The translations under genes were made by a program, and so were the position numbers. A stretch of DNA of 64,000 nt from Emydura subglobosa (Eukaryota > Chordata > Testudines > Chelidae): the NCBI GenBank assembly GCA_007922225.1, contig ML679962.1, positions 35,641,262 to 35,705,261 of the forward strand, in the 5' to 3' direction. Below, in pieces: positions 25,401 through 34,400 of this stretch. A model generated the notes under the pieces. The model ran no database searches. It was given only the letters and a program-made list of their open reading frames with translations, and had not been told where the DNA came from. Numbering within the stretch: the stretch's first letter is position 1; every line of letters starts with the position of its first letter.

Positions 25401-28400
25401 TCTCTTCCAAAGTCCACCTCAGTCCCCGTTGTGGAATATCAATTTTCAAAACAATCTCCCTATACACGTGGATTTTACAGAATTTTGAGAGACCATAATT
25501 GAGAATCTCTTGATCAAGTGACCCAAACTTGCACCATTAATTTCACCCCTGTGAAAAAATGTTATAGGAAACAACTTGGGGGGAAGAGAGGAGAAATGGC
25601 TGTACCCCAGGAACCCGTTGTTCAAACAACCTCAAATACGGACCCCGGATCCTCATGAAACAAAAATTGTCAAGACAACCCAAGTAAGCATGTGGACTTT
25701 ACAGCACTTAGAGAAGTCAGCTGTTAAAAAAGTAAGCTAGCACCATTGTAGTTAAGGTGAGACTACTACCCCACTAAAATACCAAGATAAATTTGTCAGT
25801 TCCACTGAAAACCAACAACAATATAATTAAACTATAGCTGTATTTCACCCCTTTGCTTATACTAAAAATCTAACAGTCATTAGGCGACATAGTTCCTTAA
25901 AAAAAAAAACCCTGTAATCTTTATACATTTATACAATCTTTTTGTTTGATGCTTAATAGCATTGAAAGAGTTGCTAAAATTAATTTTAGGTCCCTTTAAC
26001 AAGTATAAGAAAAATTTGCTTTACACCCTATAAAATTGTTAATGTCACTTATTGTGAAAAGTTCACATTAGAGAGCTAAGTTTGTAACAGCATTAAAAGC
26101 AGAGAAGCACAAGGCAACTGAATGAATGTCCACCTCAATAGTCTCTAGTTAGTATTTTTTTAGCTAAACATTGTAACACCTTGTTTTGCAGCCAATTTAA
26201 AACCAAATTTAAAAATCAACATTTGAAAGAAAAATGTAGCTACTTCATTTGAAATTCTAACTAAAACTACTAATCCCAGAGACATATCTTAATATCCATG
26301 CCTTACACAGAAAAGGCAAGAACCTCAATCTCTACAGGGAAAAATGGATAGATCAATACAAGTATTAGGGCAATTACGGACTCTAAATTGCGCACTGACA
26401 CCATTTATAAAGCATATTCTAGACATGAACCAACCATTTCACTAAAACCCATCCCTAGCTTGACCCGTTTCTTGTGTTTAGAATGGCTCCCCATATGATC
26501 CTGTTCATCTTTATGTTTAGACTCCAGCAAATATTAAGAGGAATCTATGAAAAAACTACACTCTGTCAAATTCAGTTAAGTGTTCAAATTCTACTCAAGG
26601 TTTTCAGTATAAAACTAACAGAGATTACATATTAAATTACAGTTGGCATGCAGTTAAGTGGTATTGTTAATAGCCAATCTATACATACCACTAGAAGATG
26701 ATGGTATAGATTCTGGAAATAGCTGTATTCTGTGGTGAATATATTGCAATATTCGACTAGAGAACACATTAATAAGGCACAAAAATTAGCGAGCGGCAAG
26801 AGAGAACAGTAGCAAGTTCCCAACGCCACAGTCCACATTAGTGATCAAATGGTTAGTTTTAAATGTAAGTTAAAATAAATTGGTTTAAAATGTTGGCATT
26901 CTCCATCCCTTCTCCTCCCTTCCCCCATCCCCATTTTATTAATGCAAGTTACTCAAGAAGTTGATCTAGTAGTTGTACAGTACTGCATGAAGGTACTGAA
27001 TCATCATGATAGTGGAGCTCCTATCTGACGAACTGGTAAATCAAACTCTTAGAACTAAACAGCCATTTATTTGTATTATGGCTCCAAAGTTAAAACTGAA
27101 CCCGGAATATTCTAGACAATTAAAAGTCACTAGACATGCATTACTGTTACCCAGGAATATAGATCCGTTAAAATCATGAAACTGAAGTGTATCAGAGAAG
27201 CAGCTTTCCACACTAATGGTATTTTCACAGCATGCAAATACTGGCCAGCCGCCTTAAATTCTGTGTATTCTTGTTACATTAAATTCAGAATATCATTTTT
27301 GTACCTTTGTTGTTCAAAGTTAGTAGACTATTCTCCTTCGGGAGAAATGTTTTCAAAACTCAAAATGAGAATGAATGCATTATATGCAATTAAGAATAAA
27401 TGAAGAGTATTTGCTATCTTATAGTATTCATTATTGCAAAAGCTAACATACACATTCATATTTTACAGATGAACATAATAGTACATCATATAGGTTAAAA
27501 GGAGAGAGAGTTCCTGCCCTAAGGAATTTACAATCTAAGTTATTATTTACATATTTATATAGGACTATAAAGCCATGCTATGTAGCCTGGATTACAATTT
27601 AGTCATTCTTGTGGATTTTGCCTCTGTATTTTGATGAAAAAACAGCATGTAGTACACAAGAAACAGAAGAGCATTTAGCAAAGAGTTCCAGTTAAGATAC
27701 AAAACTTGGAGACAACTCCCTACTCGCAACAGAGAAGCTCTGCCACTTATTTGCAAACAGACATAGGTAGAAAATATGTATTATGATTTTACAATTTAAA
27801 CTTGCAATAACAAGTGATTTTAGCATTTGAGATTAGTTAAGCCTCTTAGTGCAAACATTTTTATTTTTATCTAGTAAGCCCTTAAGGCTTCAAGATGTGT
27901 ACAGGGACCCGTTCAAGATAAAACAGAGACCCAAGTAAAAAGAAAAAAACTAAATGGTCATAGTGGCTATTAACGGTAGGAGTTAGCATCAATGTGACTT
28001 CTCCAAGAAATCCTACCATTTTATGCCATCGATGTCTTATGTAAGCACATGCAGGATCAGGGCCATTATCTGCAAATTACAGTAGATACACTGAGCTGTT
28101 CAGATGCTTTAAATAAAAATAGTGTGGCAACCCACACCGCATCTCCTTTTCATTGATTATAAGCGACCACAGAAAACAAGTAATCTAACTGGTCTCCAGT
28201 TAGATAAATGGTAAGACTTGACAGCTAACTGGATATGGTGGACAAAACTATATCAAGGAACCAGTCCCTTTTACACTGCTCTCTCCATTCAGAATTCAAT
28301 GCCTTAGAAGAACACAGTGCTTCATATTCTGCAGAAACTGGAATTTAGAGAGCTCCATTAATTAAAAAACAAAACAAAAACCCTTCATATTTCCATCTGA

Positions 28401-31400
28401 AAGTGATCTAATGTTGTTAGAAGTAGCCCTTAAACTTACTGCAAACTAAAGAAAAAAACCTCTACTTTTTCAGTTTTGTGCATTTGTCAGCACTGTGTAT
28501 CACTAATTTGCCACTGTTGACATTTGTACCTTCCCCAGGTTCTACAAGAGGGTGTTTACCAGAAACCACAGCTGAAAATGGAGATAGCAGACAGCAGGAA
28601 GGAATGTGCATCAAAAATAGGGTGGGAGAACAGCCTGAGCATGTTTAGTGTTGACCGTAGGCTCATGCAGCAATAGGTAGAGAGCACTCTTAAAATTTAT
28701 TATGAGAAAATGAAATTTTAAAAAAATCAAGTAGTATCCCTTTAAATTGAAAGGTGGCACTATTCCACAATATTTTCATTACATAATCCCCCCCAGAATT
28801 CAAGTGAATAGTACTTGGTTTTAGATTTTTAAATACATCCACTGGGGGCCTTTGCGTGTACAATTTTGCCTCACCCCCACCAAAAACACCCACCATTTTA
28901 TTTTGCTTTGATCTTACTCACCCCATACCAAGATTGTCCAACTAAAAATAAAATCAACTAAGTAGGGTTTCCTCAGAGTCACCTTTCTTTAGGACTATGG
29001 AATCAAGCTACCAAACAAAATACTGAATTTTACACTTGGAGAGGAAGCAGTTAACTGTAGGGGAACTCTTACAGCCAGCAGAAAAATTATTCCCAAGCAA
29101 GTAACAGTAAATGGATTCTAAACCTATCTTGTTCTCAAAGGATAACAGTCATTAGGGATTTGCCCCAATCTCCCTTCAAACTAAACGACTTCTGTTAAGC
29201 AAATGAATTTAAGAGAACAAACAACGATAAGAACAGTCGTCAGTTTTAAACTACTAACTGTAATTTGTTATTTGTTCATGCTCAAAGTCACCACTGAGAA
29301 AAAAAAGACTGTAAAAAATAACAAGGGTAATGGAAGCCACATTACACATGTTAGAACAGGACTGTTCTGTGAATTTAGGACTTGATTTTGGGGGCTGGCT
29401 GAAGACTTGAAAAAAATGATCTTCCATCATGTGTAAAGGTACTTAGAGTGCACAAAAGCAACTTTAGGCTAATGGAACAAATCAGAAATCATGTCTCTAC
29501 AGTCTCCCTTTTATATTACTGTATAACAAATACTTAAATGTACATATCTTAATATTTAAATGATTCCTCATGCATGCCAATTTGACCTGCCTCTAAACTA
29601 GGAGGAGAAATTCCTCTTCTCCTTTTCACCTCCATTACCCTCATGTTTGACCCAGAACCCAGGTGCCCACATGTGCAGAATGCTTCTGTCAGAAATCTTA
29701 CATGTACAGAGAAGTGTAACTATTTCACTTTCAGTCTCATACAACCCCATTCAGTGCAACATCCTGTTCAAGTTACAGCAGTCCCTCATTAGTAGCAACA
29801 CATTGGTGCCCTCTTGCTGCATTGCACCTAAGCAGCTGTTGCTGTTATGGGGATTGTCAAGGATTCACAGTAGGGGAGTGTCCCTAGGAGAAATGTTGCT
29901 CATAAGCAGCAGTTGCTCTTACAAGGTGTTGCTGCAAACAAGTATCTACTGTACCTCAAATTAAAAGCCTTCCATGGATTTGCTACAGCCTATCCTAATG
30001 GACTCTCTGCTTCCCTCTCCACAAGCCTCCTTTGATGCTACTTGATTTGGCCATTGCCAAAAGAGACTTTATCCGATGCAGCACATGCCATCTGGAACAG
30101 CTTTCCTGCAGCTCTTCACCTACAGAGCCAACAGTTTTCACAACAGGTTTCTTCCTTCTCCTACCTGCACAGAGGCAGAGTGAGTTCTCCGATCCTATGT
30201 CTGGAGCTCTCAATTCTCTGCCTCCAGAGCACACTCATCTACCCTCCATCACAGAGAGCCACGTAGGCCACGGTAATACCCACTGCCTGCATGCAGCAAC
30301 AGTTTCACAGTGAACAAAGAAACCCACGGATTAGTTGGACACCATTAAGTATACAGACTTCATGTCAAAAGACAGACTACTGACGATAGTGAAACTAATC
30401 CCAAATCTGAGCAGCCTCCCTAAAAAGTGACCAAGCTGGCATTATTTCAGTTCCCTTCAGCGGACAGGAACCTTCCAGAAATTTCTACCACCTCCAGCCA
30501 ACTAATGCAGCAAACCTTGAAGTAAAGATCATAGACCCTCACGTAATGGTTTCAAAATCAGAAGATTTCCAAGATCCTTCCTTTTCTGTCTATCAAGATG
30601 GCTCAAACTCTTGTCTACGCATTCATCTCCAGCCATGACTATCGCACACTACTTCTTTCTAGCCTCCAAGACCCACGATGCCACATCCAGTCCATTCAAA
30701 ACACAGCTGAAGTTACCTTCCTTCCCTCTCATTCTGTTTCCCACTCTTCACCTATCCACACATATACATCCCCATTTTTTAGTACATCAGATTCACACTC
30801 CATGCACTCATCAATAGGGCCCTTCACAGCATTTCCCACACTACTTATCCACCCTTCTCTACATTCCCCATGGCGTCTCAACAATTCTCACCTTGATCCC
30901 CATTCCTCTGTTTCTCCCACAAATCTTGGCACTTTCTTCCATAACTCCTCCATCTTTCATGCGTTTATACAGTAAGGGTTAATATACAAATATTAATTGA
31001 ACATATTATGTAGAAGAAAAGTTCTATAGGGCAGTAAACTTCATTAGTACTGTAATTAGAACTCTGTCTTAGTTCAGCAGCAGCTATGAAATCACATGTA
31101 CATATTACTGCACTAGGTCTAAGGAAACCAACTACAGGCCCAACCCATTGGATCACCAACTAAAGTCAACATAATATGCAACAATACAAACAAGCAAGAA
31201 TACAAAGCTCTGAACCTTAGTCCCTGAAGTAAATCAATCAATTGTAAATTGTTTCAATACTCTGACTTGTGAGCAGGTCATTTATGAAGTTCATGTTAAA
31301 ACAAGGTCTCAATCTAAAACAAAAATCACTATTTCTGGGAAAATGCCACATAGAATACCACCAAGAACTAAGGGAAGGCCATCGCACTGTCACCTACCCC

Positions 31401-34400
31401 ACTGAAATCATATCAGTCACAAGTGAGTAAGAGAGTCCATGAAATTAGTAAATCTGGATAAGATGTATTAGTGCTTTATTGTGGGACTGAATAATTACCC
31501 AAAGCATAGGCCACAAAAGTAATTTGGGACTGTTTCAGAAACTGTAGGATGAGTGAGTGACAAAAATGAGATTGTCTATATCAGAGAAAAAGCAGCAAAT
31601 GAGTTAAGAAATGACCAGTCTTCCTAAAAAAGGAAACCAAACAAGTCTATACATATGCCCAGGGATTGCAAGACTGACTAACAACTTGGAGATCTCAGCA
31701 TCTCAGAACCTAAATCTGTAGTCATCTTTGGTTAGCTTTTGATGAATATTCACCTCACTTCTCTATGCCATAGGGAAAAATGGCAAGAGGAACAATTACT
31801 GAGGGTTCGGGAGGTAGGTGGAAATTTCTTTCCCCATCCTCTTCCAAAAGGTATTTTTGCTTCTACACACAGCACTGCCAGAGCAGTAGCAGTCGGGCAA
31901 AACGTATTAAAATCATGTCTGCTTCAATTGGTTGTGCCTGCTTAGGATAATGGGGAGATTTACAGGTAGGAGCAGCAAACAAACATGCCATTCTCTCAAA
32001 CGGGAATTAAGAGTGTACGAGAGTATGAGATTCCTGCAATACCTCAAATTAAGTGTAAGCAACATAGACGTGGACATTTACAGGACATGACATAATAAAT
32101 CAATCAGAATTAAAGTAACGTGCACTATTGTCTCTGCACAGCTACTAGCCTCTGTCCAGTAGCACATTAGCAAACTCACTTAGCATCTCATTAAAGGTTT
32201 TTAATCTGGAACTTAGTGGTTTTTTCTCTCAGTAAGTTTTATACATTTTTAAAATACTTAAAAATAAAGCTTCCTAGATCATTCTTAAAATAAATAACTT
32301 GCCCTCTACCAAAAGAAAACCTAACAAAGGACCTGATCCAAAGCCCAGTGAAGTCAGGGGCATCTTTCCACCGACACCAGTGGCTGGACAAAGTCCATTG
32401 ACAACAGTTTTGGGCAGCTCTGGAGACCAAAAACATTGATTTTAAAAAAATGTAAGATGTTGGTCTTCATTTAAGCCTACAGATAGCTACATCTATTTTA
32501 CATCTACTTAATAATTTTTACTACGCATTGCTTTCCAAACACCACATGGGGTACGGAAAAGCGCGTACGTTCCACTGATTTCAGCAAGTGTCCTCTTCTG
32601 CCTACCAGCAAGCCTGTACTAGTATAAACACTACAGATCATGAAGTATTGTTTTATCTAGGGCACCCTCTTCTAGCAGGAGTCAAGCCAGGTAGTTGATT
32701 TAAAGTAAAATAATTCTAGGGTTATAAGTTACTGAAGTGACAGCCCTCCTGCAACAAAAGGAACTGTGCCATTGTCCCTCTTCCCTCACCTGGTGGGGTC
32801 AACTCAGCTGGAGTTGATAGAAAGGGCTAAGCCACTACTTCCTAAAGTTACCAATGAAACAAGATTGTGATTCACACTCCGTAAATGATACAACAAACAG
32901 GAGATCAAAGCAGCTAACAAGGGACATCATCTGCTGCCCAGGAATTAGAAAAAACTTACAAAATATATTCACTCTTAAATTTACTTTCTCCTTTCCCAAC
33001 CCAGAAAAAAGGCAATTTAGCGTATCCACCAATATTGTTGTAGTTTGATTAGTATTTCCTTTGCAAGCAGTTTCTGTAATATACACAAATCTGCTTGGCT
33101 ACTTTTGAACTAGAGAGAGGAAATATCTATTTCCCATTTAACTATGATCATACAATAGTATTTACAACACAGGATAAGATCATAATATTCCATATGCTTT
33201 TGATGACATGCAAGCTGTTGAATTATTAAAAATATTTGCAGGTGGTCCTTATGCTTCTAAGCCCACTTATTCTTAAGATGGAAGAAAAGACATACCATAC
33301 TAAGTTGGTAGTACCAAATTCATACTAATTTTGTTTTAGACTATGCATCACTACACATTAAAATGGACAAAACACACCAGATCCCACATATTTCAATTGG
33401 TATGTACCAAAGTTAGTAGAATGTAGTAAAGTACTACTCATTGGCACAAGACTCAAAATATAGGAATTTTTTTTACGGAGACTTGGCATGGCATGTGATA
33501 ATGACCTATAATATTCTTATTGCACAGAGTTACAAATAGATGCATTGACACTAAAAAAACTACAAACATTTTCATTACATCATGTGTGCAATACAACAAA
33601 AATAGGAAAATGTGTTCTCACAGCTAAGGCTGCCATGAAAAGAGCTAGGATAGCTGTATTTAGTCCTGAGTGGAGATGAGAAGGGAAATATATTTCACGC
33701 TGTGCTGCAGAATTGTCAGACTAGAACGCCAGCTAACATCTTTGCCAAAAATTAGGTGATTTTAACCTAGAGCTCAAAATGGATCTTCACGAATGCAGAG
33801 GGACAAAGTGAACCATTCTGAGAGGGGGGAGGACAGGTTTGGAGTAGTAAATACAAAATAAATACTGACTTATACAAGTGTTATCAGCATTAAAGAGAGC
33901 AGACTGCATTTCAATCGTGTGAATTTAGTGCTGGTTAAAGGCTGGCTAAAGATTAATAGCCCCAGATATTAAATTTCTCTTCCCACAGAAGACATGCAAT
34001 GCAGACAGCATCAGTGCCCACCTATGTTCCATCAACATGCTTTGACCATGATCTGGAGAGACCATTGTTTCTTAGCTTCTTTGGCAGAACTGCCAACAAC
34101 AGCATGTTTTGTGACGTGGACATTTGCTTGCTTTTAATCAGTTACCAGATGATAACTATTGGTCATTAATGAAATGTTAAAGCAGAAAAGAATGGTAATG
34201 GAATACCTATGATCAAAACCATTCAATGGATCCATTTTAGGAGGGTTCAAAACCTTTCTAACAGCGAAGAGTTTTTTGTGGTGTGCTTTAATGAGACTTA
34301 AAATTATGTTTATTTGGGACAGTTCAGCTGCTTGAAAGTCATGGTCAGAGAAGCAAACAAATAGCACTAAGTTGTTCTTTTGTGGGTAGGGTGGGGGGTG

